35,365 nucleotides of DNA from Nitrospinaceae bacterium (GTDB taxonomy: Bacteria > Nitrospinota > Nitrospinia > Nitrospinales > VA-1), in NCBI GenBank assembly GCA_023271875.1, contig JALPWY010000016.1, positions 1-35,365 of the forward strand. Reading direction: 5' to 3'. This document shows, in pieces, positions 23,893 to 32,375 of this stretch. Position 1 is the stretch's first letter; each line of letters starts with the position of its first letter. The translations under genes and the position numbers were made by a program. The notes beneath the pieces are model-generated. The model was given only the letters and a program-made list of their open reading frames with translations. It was not told where the DNA came from and made no database searches.

Positions 23893-26622
23893 ATGAGTGA
23901 CTTCCATCAGTCCAACAGGATTATCAACGAAAAGTATCGACGTGAACTTTTCGACCACGTTACAAAACAGGTGCGCCCTGAAAACTTTTCTAACTTCAAG
24001 GCAACAGATCCGCAAAGATTTTACTTGGATTTCAAGAACTGCGTTGTCCCCCTCATCAATACTGAAATTCAACGTCTCGAGAAAAGTCTTATCCATACAA
24101 GCGATAGCCATCTTCTATTACTAAAGATTAGCACTTTAGTCGATGCCATTATTCAGGCTGCACTTGGTGCCTCTATCTGGCTTCATAATCACACGCTACA
24201 AAAAAAATTACACCAAAAAAATATACCGATCGCGATCATAGCTCGTGGTGGGTACGGTAGAGAAGAAATTTATTTCCAGTCAAATATAGATGTGCAAATT
24301 ATTTCAGGCAAAGGCAAAACGGAAGCAACAAGACAAATTGTGAAGCACCTAGAATATCTTTTTGTTCATCAAAATATTTTTCAGACTTCGACTAGCACTT
24401 GTTACACAAATATTGACTCGCTAGAACGAGAACTAGGCGGCGGCAAGATAAATGATTTATGCGCTCTTCTCGAAGGAAGGCTTATAACCGGGAACCCTGA
24501 TACATATTTGGAGGCCATAAACATAGTTAAAAAAGTTTCTGCTCTACAAAAAGAAAACCTACTTAACTACTGCCACGAACATAAAAATTATTATGAAGTG
24601 TCAAACACCGTCTTTCAACAGGAACCCAACGTTAAAGAAGAGCTAAGTAGGCTATACTGGGCCCTTGCTTTAGCTAGGCTCAAGTATGATCTTAAAAATA
24701 CCAATCAGTTTGAACTTCTTGATGAACTATTAAAAAATGATCTCATAAGCGCACCTGCCTTTAAAAATATTCAGTCCTCGTTCGCATTCTTATCCAAAGT
24801 TAGACTTTTTCTACATTGTAACCAAAAAGGGTCACATCGAGATATGATGAGCTATGAAGTGAGGGAGAAAATAGCCCAGTCGATGGGATATGGAGTTAAA
24901 GAGTTTTTCCATAAATATTTTTACGAGGCTGCTTATCCCCTAAAAAAATATAGCCGTAATATTTTTTGGGAAAGTATGACGCCAGACACTCGAAAGGTAA
25001 AAAGTCTTTCCAAAAATTTTTCCGTAAATTCTCAACATCAAATCATTTTAGAAAAAGACCCCTCCGCTCTATTCTCCCAAGATCCTATTAGAATTTTTAA
25101 AATATTCGCATGGATATCAGAGAAAAATTATTACTTATCGTATTCTATTGTTAGATCCATCGAGCACCACGTCGACCAAATGTGCCCGATCTTCATAGGC
25201 AAAAATGACCGCAAGGAGGTTCAACTATGTTTTAAGCGTGTTATTAATGGAAAATTTTTTTCAAAATCACTAAGACTTTTGCATGAGTTTGGACTACTGG
25301 AGAACTTTTATATTCCAGAATTTAAAAATATCTGTGGCCTTTTGCAAGATATCTATGTCCATCATTTCCCAACCGACATACATGTGCTCTCCGCTTTGGA
25401 TATTTTAAATGGGTTAGAAACAAACGAAAATACTGATCCGTTTTTAAGAAGTCTTTATCATTCAATTCGAGACAAAACCACTCTTAAACTTTCTGTACTT
25501 CTTCATGACATCGGCAAGGGAGTTCGTTTGCCAGGCCAAAACGAAGAACTATTAGGCGCCCGTCTTGTCCCACCAATTTTGGAAAACCTAGGATACATTA
25601 AAAATAGTCGTCGCGTAAATGATGTTTCATTTTTAGTCGAAAAGCATTTGATGATGCATGACCTCCTTCTTCTCGATCCAGAAGAAGACGATACCTATGA
25701 TATGATCTGGGACCTAGTCAACCATGATATAGAGCTCCTAAAAATGCTTCTTCTGCTTACTTATTCAGATAGGGGAGGCACAAAAATGAAGATGTCACTT
25801 TCCCAAATTGAACAGTTAAAAATCTTTTACCAACACACGCTGCATCATAAAAAACGACAGGCTGTTCCAGGATCAGTTAAGGCGGACTTTCTTAAAATGG
25901 TTCGACTCCCTAGAGACATGCAGTCTCATCTCGAAGTTTATAATGATTTCTGCCGGTCAAATGAAGCGTTTGCCTGTGAACTGCTCTTCAAGCCAGCACA
26001 AAACTCAGAATTGGTTATTTGCTCAAAAGATCGCGCAAACTTGCTTTATAGTTTTTCAGCAGTCCTCGCCTTTAACAAACTGAATATTGTAGAAGCCAAT
26101 ATCCACACTCTACGTGACCACGTTTTTGATGTGTTCAAAATCGTCAACTCCACAGGCACTCCTATTGACTATGCTGATGTTTTTACCCTTCAAAATCAGA
26201 TTAAGGATGATTTAAGACGGATTTGTGTCGATCAGGAAGCTCTGTCCAAGATCTTTAAAAATCGGTCGTTTCCCGCTTCACATGAACAAACCATAGTAGA
26301 AGATATCAAACTCAAAGTGAAGCTAATCGGGCGTTCAATAAAAGTGGAAACACATGACTTACACGGAACATTTATGACCCTGACAGGAATATTTTCGCAG
26401 TTTAATATGGAAGTACAACGAGCTGTCTTAGACTCGCGGGAAGGAGTAGCTTCAAATATTTTTTATGTGAGACCAAAAGATGTCCGCTACATCACAGAAA
26501 ACAAGGACCTTTTTCTGAACACCCTTAAACAGTCTCTACAGGAATTGGTTGATTCAAAAGAAATTCTTCTCAAAGAATCATCCACTTCAACTATTCCCGA
26601 AAAACCAAGTTTTGCTGTCTAG
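23893..26622 (+). CDS. glnD: GlnD-like PII uridylyltransferase / uridylyl-removing enzyme with altered NTase motif
   Basis: GlnD senses glutamine and adds or removes UMP on PII proteins. The 909-residue protein has the full domain order. A nucleotidyltransferase domain contains GGYGREEIYFQSNID (about 119-133), then GlnD-like helical regions (LCALLEGRLITGN). An HD hydrolase domain contains HHFPTDIHVLSALDIL, LLHDIGKG (H538, D539) and VEKHLMMHD. Two C-terminal ACT domains follow (about 704-770 and 812-880; LVICSKDRANLLYSFSAVLA and LHGTFMTLTGIFSQFNMEV). The first Asp of the NTase DxD pair, normally SDID, is Asn131 here (SNID), while D133 remains. The HD residues look intact, so removal may outlast transfer activity. 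No strong ribosome site is seen. The TPR gene follows after 13 bases. Confidence 0.88.
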   Translation: MSDFHQSNRIINEKYRRELFDHVTKQVRPENFSNFKATDPQRFYLDFKNCVVPLINTEIQRLEKSLIHTSDSHLLLLKISTLVDAIIQAALGASIWLHNHTLQKKLHQKNIPIAIIARGGYGREEIYFQSNIDVQIISGKGKTEATRQIVKHLEYLFVHQNIFQTSTSTCYTNIDSLERELGGGKINDLCALLEGRLITGNPDTYLEAINIVKKVSALQKENLLNYCHEHKNYYEVSNTVFQQEPNVKEELSRLYWALALARLKYDLKNTNQFELLDELLKNDLISAPAFKNIQSSFAFLSKVRLFLHCNQKGSHRDMMSYEVREKIAQSMGYGVKEFFHKYFYEAAYPLKKYSRNIFWESMTPDTRKVKSLSKNFSVNSQHQIILEKDPSALFSQDPIRIFKIFAWISEKNYYLSYSIVRSIEHHVDQMCPIFIGKNDRKEVQLCFKRVINGKFFSKSLRLLHEFGLLENFYIPEFKNICGLLQDIYVHHFPTDIHVLSALDILNGLETNENTDPFLRSLYHSIRDKTTLKLSVLLHDIGKGVRLPGQNEELLGARLVPPILENLGYIKNSRRVNDVSFLVEKHLMMHDLLLLDPEEDDTYDMIWDLVNHDIELLKMLLLLTYSDRGGTKMKMSLSQIEQLKIFYQHTLHHKKRQAVPGSVKADFLKMVRLPRDMQSHLEVYNDFCRSNEAFACELLFKPAQNSELVICSKDRANLLYSFSAVLAFNKLNIVEANIHTLRDHVFDVFKIVNSTGTPIDYADVFTLQNQIKDDLRRICVDQEALSKIFKNRSFPASHEQTIVEDIKLKVKLIGRSIKVETHDLHGTFMTLTGIFSQFNMEVQRAVLDSREGVASNIFYVRPKDVRYITENKDLFLNTLKQSLQELVDSKEILLKESSTSTIPEKPSFAV

Positions 26623-26635
26623 TTAGGATCTAGCC

Positions 26636-27331
26636 ATGTTTTTTTTGCGATTATTATTTTTTTTATTTTTCTTTAATACCATAGTTGCAAGCGATGCGCT
26701 TGCAATAAGTCCTGAAGAGTTGCTTGAAAAAGCGCAAACTTTGGAAAATAATGGTTTTTTGGAAGAAGCTACAGAATCATGGGAAAAACTCAGGGCAGTA
26801 GAAAATAATCCCAATTTTGTTATCTATGCTCAGTTGAAACTGGGCACCACCTATCTAAAACTTAAACAATTCCAAAAATCAATTGACATCTTAAAGGTAA
26901 CCACAATGTCAAACCCAGATAGTTTTGATGCTCATTTTAGTTTTGCTAACTCTTTAAGTGCATTTAAAAATTTTCCGGAAGCCATCAAATTCTATCAAAA
27001 AACCATCACCCTAAAACCAAGGGAGGGATTGAGCTATGTGGGACTTGGATTATCCCTGTTTGGGAATGGTGACTCAAAAAACGCGATCAAAACGCTTTTG
27101 AAAGCCAATAAATTGTTTAAGGAAAAGAAAAATATTTCCTGGTATCGAGACACTCGAGTCATGATCGCGCAAATAAAACACTTTGCAAAGTTCCCCCCTC
27201 ACTTTTCAAATCTCTGGCTTACTAACAACCTAAAACTTATTCACGATACTTACGAAAAGGCTGTGTTTAACTCTAAATATTACCTCTCCTCAATTTCTAT
27301 GCATGAAAAAACCAACTTTCCTTTTAAATAA
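26636..27331 (+). CDS. Secreted TPR-repeat protein
   Basis: The 231-residue protein begins with a hydrophobic signal (FFLRLLFFLFFFNTIVASDALA), with a likely cleavage after residue 22 or so, placing it in the periplasm. At least three tetratricopeptide repeats follow: PEELLEKAQTLENNGFLEEA, FVIYAQLKLGTTYLKLKQFQ with SIDIL, FDAHFSFANSLSAFKNFPEA, and GLSYVGLGLSLFGNGDSKNA. TPRs mediate protein contacts, and no catalytic domain is present. The C-terminal 70 residues (YRDTRVMIAQIKHFAKF) are not recognised. An AGGA seven bases before the ATG and the 13-base gap after glnD indicate one operon with it. The partner is unknown. Confidence 0.8.
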   Translation: MFFLRLLFFLFFFNTIVASDALAISPEELLEKAQTLENNGFLEEATESWEKLRAVENNPNFVIYAQLKLGTTYLKLKQFQKSIDILKVTTMSNPDSFDAHFSFANSLSAFKNFPEAIKFYQKTITLKPREGLSYVGLGLSLFGNGDSKNAIKTLLKANKLFKEKKNISWYRDTRVMIAQIKHFAKFPPHFSNLWLTNNLKLIHDTYEKAVFNSKYYLSSISMHEKTNFPFK

Positions 27332-27474
27332 AGCAATTAAACTTTTGCGCAATTTTCTGGGTCGCTGATAAAAACTTTCTTAACTTATGACCACTTAGTT
27401 CAAAATCCACTCAAAAACAACCATTAAAAATTTTTAACCTAAAGTTAATCATTTGTTAACATTCTTTCTAGTAA

Positions 27475-27603
27475 AGTGGCATTTAGGAGTTTCTCCTCCT
27501 TTCTGAGAAGAATGTGGTTTATGTCATTTTCTTCTTTCAGACCTCCTCTTGTTAGTAGGGGAACGGGTCGCTCTTTAAGAGTAAACCGTTCCCCTATTTT
27601 TTT
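27475..27603 (+). ncRNA. Candidate small RNA with anti-Shine-Dalgarno motifs
   Basis: The segment ends in a strong intrinsic terminator and contains two C/U-rich motifs complementary to ribosome-binding sites: TCTCCTCCTTTC (27492-27503) and ACCTCCTC (27541-27548). A short hairpin AGGAG-TTT-CTCCT (27485-27497) partly covers the first. Exposed CUCCUC motifs are used by several bacterial sRNAs to block Shine-Dalgarno sequences. The 5' end is a guess, no clear promoter was found, and it could instead be the 3' end of the upstream transcript. Confidence 0.4.
27556..27603 (+). terminator. Strong Rho-independent terminator
   Basis: TAGGGGAACGG (27556-27566) pairs perfectly with CCGTTCCCCTA (27586-27596) around a 19-base loop and is followed by seven T residues (27597-27603). 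It ends transcription from the glnD-TPR operon or from a separate small RNA. Confidence 0.88.
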
Positions 27604-27926
27604 ACTCCGCGAACTAAAAAGATAATTCGAAATCAGAGCAATTGTTTCAGTTTTATAGTAAACTGGCTTATGGCTTTCAAGCTGCAACCCATCAAAAGTA
27701 AACCATTGAAAATTAATAGTTTTCGTGAAATGGAATTCCTTTAACTAGGTTCCATTTTCACCCAAATGATAATTGAACTTCTTCTCATTTGTCTCCTTAC
27801 TAAATTTATGTTGAAATTGAAATCAAACCCAATTTCTTATAATTGTAGGAAACTCATTTAATGAATACATAATATCTAATTGGGAATAATTTTTTACATC
27901 ATCAAGCTTTTATCTTCTGGAGGCTT

Positions 27927-28520
27927 ATGAAAAAACAATCTGCGCTTAATTTGGTCTGGATAGACCTTGAAATGACAGGACTAGACCCTGAGCTAGAAGT
28001 CATTATAGAGATTGCAACTTTAGTGACCGATTATGATCTAAATGTATTAGCTGAAGGACCTTGTTTGGCTATTCATCAAAGTGATGAAATTCTTGGCCGC
28101 ATGGATACTTGGAATCAGAAACATCATAATGCCTCTGGGCTGGTAGAGCGCGTACGAAAGTCAAAAATTACTCATGATGAGGCCTCGCGACAAACTCTGG
28201 AATTTATTCAGCAATATTGCCCAGAAAACACTTCCCCCCTTTGCGGAAACTCCATTGGTCAGGATCGTAAATTTCTTGAAAAGTATATGAAAAAACTTCA
28301 TAACTATTTGCATTATCGAAGCGTTGATGTAACGTCAGTTAAGGAATTAGTTAGTCGTTGGTATCCAGATGGACCCAAACTTCCCAAAAAAAGCGAAAGT
28401 CACATGGCATTGACCGATATTAGGGAGTCGCTGAATGAGCTCATATTTTACCGCAAGGAATACTTTGTCCCTAGTGGTTTAACCACCCCAAAAGAGCTTC
28501 TAACTCAGGAAAAAACATAA
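27927..28520 (+). CDS. orn: Oligoribonuclease
   Basis: Orn degrades very short RNAs (mainly dinucleotides, including pGpG from c-di-GMP breakdown) in the cytoplasm. The 197-residue protein carries the DEDDh exonuclease residues. D13 and E15 are in [14 protein letters not shown]113 is in [13 protein letters not shown], and H159 and D164 are in [12 protein letters not shown]. The family-typical [14 protein letters not shown] and [13 protein letters not shown] are also present. Length is close to E. coli Orn with a slightly longer C terminus. GGAGG lies only three bases before the ATG, tighter than usual. Its stop overlaps the next gene's ATG by one base (TAATG), coupling the two. Confidence 0.97.
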   Translation: MKKQSALNLVWIDLEMTGLDPELEVIIEIATLVTDYDLNVLAEGPCLAIHQSDEILGRMDTWNQKHHNASGLVERVRKSKITHDEASRQTLEFIQQYCPENTSPLCGNSIGQDRKFLEKYMKKLHNYLHYRSVDVTSVKELVSRWYPDGPKLPKKSESHMALTDIRESLNELIFYRKEYFVPSGLTTPKELLTQEKT

Positions 28521-28789
28521 TGAGCAAAGGAAGTATCATCACCTTTGCGTTTCTAATGTTCATCGGATACCTATCCTTTACCATGATATGGTCTGGTAGC
28601 AAGTTCCAATGTGAAATTTGTGTTGAGTACAATGGGGTAAGGTCATGCCAAGAGGTAGAGGGCATGGCTAAGCAAGATACTATAATGACAGGTATGAGCA
28701 CCGCTTGTGCTGCCGTAACTAACGGGAGAACAGAATCCATAGACTGTTCAATGACCCAGCCTGTAAAAGTTCAGTGTAAAGATATTTAA
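28520..28789 (+). CDS. Small Cys-rich membrane-anchored protein, unknown function
   Basis: This 89-residue protein is coupled to orn by a TAATG overlap. It has one N-terminal membrane segment (about 6-25, IITFAFLMFIGYLSFTMIWS). The external part contains six cysteines in the order FQCEICVEYNG, RSC, STAC, IDC and VQC. The spacing suggests a small disulfide-bonded periplasmic domain. Similar conserved hypothetical proteins with CEICVEYNG-like starts occur in delta-type bacteria as far as I recall, but no function is known to me. An AGGA lies nine bases before the ATG. Confidence 0.75.
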   Translation: MSKGSIITFAFLMFIGYLSFTMIWSGSKFQCEICVEYNGVRSCQEVEGMAKQDTIMTGMSTACAAVTNGRTESIDCSMTQPVKVQCKDI

Positions 28790-28832
28790 TGAACATCAGC
28801 AACTTCACCTGCGGTTTGCCTTCTGAATATTT

Positions 28833-29552
28833 TTACTTCTTATTTGAACAGACAAGGTTATAAACTTCGCGATATTTTTCTTCGACACTTCCCATACTAA
28901 AACGAAAGCGATCTTTGTCCATTTTTTCACCGGTCTCTGAATGCCATAGGCGGCACCCATCAGGGCTAATTTCGTCCCCTAAAAGAATCTCTCCTTTATG
29001 TCTCCCAAACTCAAGCTTAAAATCTACCAGTCTGATCTTCCTTTCCTTGAAATATTCCACCATCAAATCATTTATGCTATATCCAAATTTTCTCAGCGTA
29101 TCAAGTTCTTCCTGTTTCGCCCACCCAAAAGTAACTGCATGACAATCGTTGATTAAAGGGTCGTGCAGGTCATCGTTTTTATAAAAAAACTCGAGAATCG
29201 GGGGATTAAATTGTTTCCCTTCTTCAACTCCTAAACGCTTACATAAACTCCCCGCAGCTACATTACGAAGAACTACCTCCACTGGGATAATATCTAATCT
29301 TTTAACAAGGGTTTCTCTGTCATTGAGCTGCTCCACAAAATGTGTCTTGACCCCCTTCTCCTCCAAGTATTGATATATACAATTTGACACTTCATTATTG
29401 ATGACCCCCTTATCGACAATGGTTCCTTTTTTAACACCATCAAAAGCACTAGCGTCATCCTTAAAATATTGAATCATTAAACTGGGGTCTTCCGTGGCAT
29501 ATAGTATCTTAGCCTTCCCTTCATAAATTTTTTCAAGCCGTTTTATTGTCAT
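28833..29552 (-). CDS. purC: SAICAR synthetase
   Basis: PurC joins aspartate to CAIR in purine synthesis. The 239-residue protein begins RLEKIYEGKAKILYATEDPS, the nucleotide-binding start of the family. It continues with FKDDASAFDG, EVVLRNVAAGSLCKRLGVEEG, DLHDPLINDCHA, LVDFKLEFGRHKGEILLGDEI (split as in the family) and SPDGCRLWHSETGEKMDKDRFR. All match canonical PurC. It overlaps purB by four bases (ATGA), so the two are translationally coupled, with purB first. The gene ends 43 bases from the convergent Cys-rich gene. Confidence 0.97.
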   Translation of the reverse strand: MTIKRLEKIYEGKAKILYATEDPSLMIQYFKDDASAFDGVKKGTIVDKGVINNEVSNCIYQYLEEKGVKTHFVEQLNDRETLVKRLDIIPVEVVLRNVAAGSLCKRLGVEEGKQFNPPILEFFYKNDDLHDPLINDCHAVTFGWAKQEELDTLRKFGYSINDLMVEYFKERKIRLVDFKLEFGRHKGEILLGDEISPDGCRLWHSETGEKMDKDRFRFSMGSVEEKYREVYNLVCSNKK

Positions 29553-30850
29553 TTTTTATTTTTAAAAACTCTTTTAAAGATTTTATCTACATTTTTTAAC
29601 TGATCTTTTATGTTGCATACCTTGTCCAATTCTTTTCCTGAAAGATGTTTTTTAATCTCACTATCCTTCTTTAAAAGTGATATAAAAGCAACCTTTCCTC
29701 GCCAAGCCTTCATCGCATTGCGTTGAACTAAGCTGTATGCATTCTCCCGTGACAAACCCTTGCGAACCAAGGCAAGCAAAACTGACTGCGAGTAATATAG
29801 CCCCCCAGTAATTTCCATATTTTTTTCCATATTCTTTGGATAAACGATCACCTTTTTCACTAGTCCGGTCATTTTTCTCAACATATAATGCAAAAGAATC
29901 GTGCTATCAGGGCCGATCACTCGCTCCACCGAAGAGTGACTAATGTCTCTCTCGTGCCATAAAGAAACATTTTCCATCGCCGCGATTGCATTGGCTCGAA
30001 CCACGCGCGCCAAACCACACATTTGCTCAGAAATTATTGGGTTTCGTTTATGTGGCATTGCAGAAGAACCTTTTTGCCCTTTAGAAAAAAATTCCTCCGC
30101 CTCCAACACTTCTGTTCGTTGCAGATGCCTGATCTCTGTGGCAAATTTATCAATTGACCCTGCGATAATAGCAAGAGTCGTAAAAAATTCGGCATGCCTA
30201 TCCCGCTGAACTATTTGCGTGGAAATAGGTGCTGGTTTAAGCCCTAATTTTTTGCACACGTATTCCTCAACTACCGGGTCCACGTTCGAGAAAGTTCCCA
30301 CCGCACCTGAAATTTGACCATATGCGATCCGTTCCTGTGCTCGTTTCAGTCGCTCTATATTCCGACAGGTTTCTTCATACCATACTGCGAGTTTTAATCC
30401 AAAAGTAAGGGGCTCTGCATGAATTCCATGCGATCGCCCAATGGTCGGTACATCTTTATGAAGAAGAGCTTGCTCCTTTACTGCATCCCGAAAAGATCGT
30501 AACTCTTTGAGTATTAACTTTGTCGAGTCCTTCAATTGAACGGCAAGTGTTGTATCAAGAATATCCGAGGAGGTGAGCCCTAGATGCATGTAACGATTAG
30601 CTTCTCCCACGTTTTCTGAAACACACGTTAGAAAAGCAATGACATCATGCTTGACCTCCTTTTCAATTTCATCGATTCTCTTGATGTCAAACTTAGCCTT
30701 CTTTTTTATCTCGGCTACTGCTGACGCAGGAATTTCCCGCCTTTTTGCCAAAGCCTCGCATACTAAAATTTCAATCTTGAGCCAAACATTAAACTTGTTC
30801 TCTGGTTCCCAGATTTTGGCTAATTCGGGAAGAGAATATCGAGGGATCAA
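29549..30850 (-). CDS. purB: Adenylosuccinate lyase
   Basis: PurB releases fumarate in two purine steps: SAICAR to AICAR and adenylosuccinate to AMP. The 433-residue protein begins IPRYSLPELAKIWEPENKF. It has HDVIAFLTCVSENVG, MHLGLTSSDILDTTLAVQL, TIGRSHGIHAEP (catalytic His), SGAVGTFSNVDP and the fumarase-superfamily signature GSSAMPHKRNPI. The start codon is TTG at 30850, decided by AGGAG seven bases upstream and by the usual MIPRY start. It heads a purB-purC operon. Its promoter must lie in the 134 bases shared with the divergent phosphatase gene. Confidence 0.97.
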   Translation of the reverse strand: MIPRYSLPELAKIWEPENKFNVWLKIEILVCEALAKRREIPASAVAEIKKKAKFDIKRIDEIEKEVKHDVIAFLTCVSENVGEANRYMHLGLTSSDILDTTLAVQLKDSTKLILKELRSFRDAVKEQALLHKDVPTIGRSHGIHAEPLTFGLKLAVWYEETCRNIERLKRAQERIAYGQISGAVGTFSNVDPVVEEYVCKKLGLKPAPISTQIVQRDRHAEFFTTLAIIAGSIDKFATEIRHLQRTEVLEAEEFFSKGQKGSSAMPHKRNPIISEQMCGLARVVRANAIAAMENVSLWHERDISHSSVERVIGPDSTILLHYMLRKMTGLVKKVIVYPKNMEKNMEITGGLYYSQSVLLALVRKGLSRENAYSLVQRNAMKAWRGKVAFISLLKKDSEIKKHLSGKELDKVCNIKDQLKNVDKIFKRVFKNKK

Positions 30851-30984
30851 AAGGAAACTCCTGTTTTTTAACTTTAGTTATGGTTTGAGTTGAATGGTTA
30901 GTTAATTACACCTAAAATGATAGGCGTTAGCCATTTAAGACTGGGCTATATTAAACATAATCTGAAACTAAATCAATCTCAGAG

Positions 30985-31476
30985 ATGAGTAAAATAGCCG
31001 AAGTCAGTTTTGTGTGCCTTGGGAATATATGCAGGTCACCACTGGCCCAAGGGGTATTTCAGGACTTAGTCAACCAAGAAAAATTAGACCAAAAGATTAT
31101 AGTTACTTCAGCCGGAACAGGTGGTTGGCATATTGGTGATCTACCTGATGAAAGGATGCGTCAAACAGCTCAATCTAAGGGTATTAAATTAGAAAGTCGT
31201 GCTCGGCAATTCCAAAGCGCGGACTTTAACAGATTCAATCTGGTGCTGGCAATGGATCAAAGCAACCTAGCCAGACTTGAAGAAATTGCTCCAAGCAACC
31301 TCCCTCCAGAAAAACTGATGCTTTTTCGTTCTTTTGATCCTGAATGCAACGGTGACCAAGATGTCCCAGACCCTTATTACGGGGGAACAAAGGGGTTTGA
31401 GGAAGTCTATTCTATGGTAAAACGCACGTGCCCTCCGCTCTTGGACTACATCAAGTCTCGCTTTTTGAATCTCTAG
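30985..31476 (+). CDS. Low-molecular-weight protein-tyrosine-phosphatase family enzyme
   Basis: The 163-residue protein has the phosphatase loop CLGNICRS (C11 nucleophile, R17), and the general-acid loop VPDPYYGG (D129) with the family tyrosines. Length and order match LMW-PTPs. Its stop is immediately followed by the ATG of a fructosamine-kinase homologue, so the two are an operon. A mammalian LMW-PTP was shown to act as a protein-ribulosamine-5-phosphatase that feeds ketosamine-3-kinase. Given the neighbour, a deglycation role is at least as likely as tyrosine dephosphorylation. An AGAG almost abuts the ATG, and no better ribosome site is present. Confidence 0.92.
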   Translation: MSKIAEVSFVCLGNICRSPLAQGVFQDLVNQEKLDQKIIVTSAGTGGWHIGDLPDERMRQTAQSKGIKLESRARQFQSADFNRFNLVLAMDQSNLARLEEIAPSNLPPEKLMLFRSFDPECNGDQDVPDPYYGGTKGFEEVYSMVKRTCPPLLDYIKSRFLNL

Positions 31477-32355
31477 ATGAAAGAAAATCTTTCCCAACTA
31501 TTAGAATCTATTTACGGAAATCCTATCCAAATTAAAAGCTTCGAAGCCATTGGAGGTGGGTGCATTAATGAAACCCAAGCTCTCAAATTGTCTAATGGTG
31601 AACGAGTATTTTTAAAATCTAACCCCTCTGCTCCAAAAAATTTTTTTACCGCTGAAGCTGATGGGCTTCGATTACTAGAAAGATCAAAGAACGGCCCTAG
31701 CGTTCCCCGTCCCCTTGGTATTTCGACCGAATCCAACCCACAGTTCCTACTCCTTGAATATATTGAATCATCCTCTCCAAAGGTTGGATTTGCCAGTCGT
31801 TTTGGACAAGCGCTTGCTGAAATGCATAGAGAAACTCAAGAGCAATACGGCCTTGATTATGACAACTTCATAGGAAAAACTGTTCAAAAAAACAATCTAG
31901 AATTAGATGGTTTGGTTTTTTTTCGCGAACACCGTATTCGCTTTCAACAGGAGTTAGCAAGAAAAACGAGAGGACTACCAAAATCTATAGATAAACGCTT
32001 AGATCTGTTTTGCGGAAAGCTTGAAACCCTGCTCGATTTGAAAGATGAAAAACCAGCCTTGCTCCACGGCGATTTGTGGTCCGGAAACTACCTTGCCAGC
32101 AATGATCAAGTGCCTTACATCTTTGATCCTGCCGTTTATTTTGGATTAAGGGAAGCTGACCTTGCAATGACTGAAATGTTTGGAAGGCTACCGGAAGAGT
32201 TCTACAGTGCTTACCATGAAGTTTTTCCTACACAACCAGGGTACACCGAACGTAAAGATCTATATAACCTCTATCATCTTCTAAATCATTATAATTTATT
32301 CGGTGGGTCTTATCTTGAACAGGCGGACCGGATCGTGAGAGAGTTTTTAGATTGA
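31477..32355 (+). CDS. Fructosamine/ketosamine-3-kinase family protein
   Basis: This 292-residue kinase-fold protein matches the FN3K family. IGGGCINETQALKLSNG contains the nucleotide loop start, RVFLKSNP the ATP-binding Lys, LLEYIESS the hinge, and LLHGDLWSGN (H197, D199, N204) the catalytic loop. FDPAVYFGLREADLAMTEMFG is the metal-binding DPA with the typical continuation. These enzymes phosphorylate ketosamines on glycated proteins so that the sugar falls off. Bacterial members mainly act on ribulosamines and erythrulosamines. It starts directly after the phosphatase stop, implying coupled translation. Confidence 0.93.
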   Translation: MKENLSQLLESIYGNPIQIKSFEAIGGGCINETQALKLSNGERVFLKSNPSAPKNFFTAEADGLRLLERSKNGPSVPRPLGISTESNPQFLLLEYIESSSPKVGFASRFGQALAEMHRETQEQYGLDYDNFIGKTVQKNNLELDGLVFFREHRIRFQQELARKTRGLPKSIDKRLDLFCGKLETLLDLKDEKPALLHGDLWSGNYLASNDQVPYIFDPAVYFGLREADLAMTEMFGRLPEEFYSAYHEVFPTQPGYTERKDLYNLYHLLNHYNLFGGSYLEQADRIVREFLD

Positions 32356-32375
32356 TAAAAATTTTAAGTGCGTGA

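Larger units (their letters stand above)
27332..27926. other. Structured intergenic region between the TPR gene and orn
   Basis: This roughly 595-base stretch has no convincing protein gene; the track's minus-strand 80-aa ORF runs antisense through a terminator stem and is not called. It holds a candidate small RNA ending in a strong terminator (27556-27603, separate entries). It also has an extended hairpin at about 27726-27760, where ATGGAA pairs with TTCCAT and CCT pairs with AGG. AT-rich sequence, probably with the orn promoter, precedes 27927. Confidence 0.6.

Noticed and set aside
27445-27687. 80-aa minus-strand ORF between the TPR gene and orn
   Set aside because: It runs antisense through a strong terminator stem and the pyrimidine-rich motifs. 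Composition follows the RNA structure rather than a protein.
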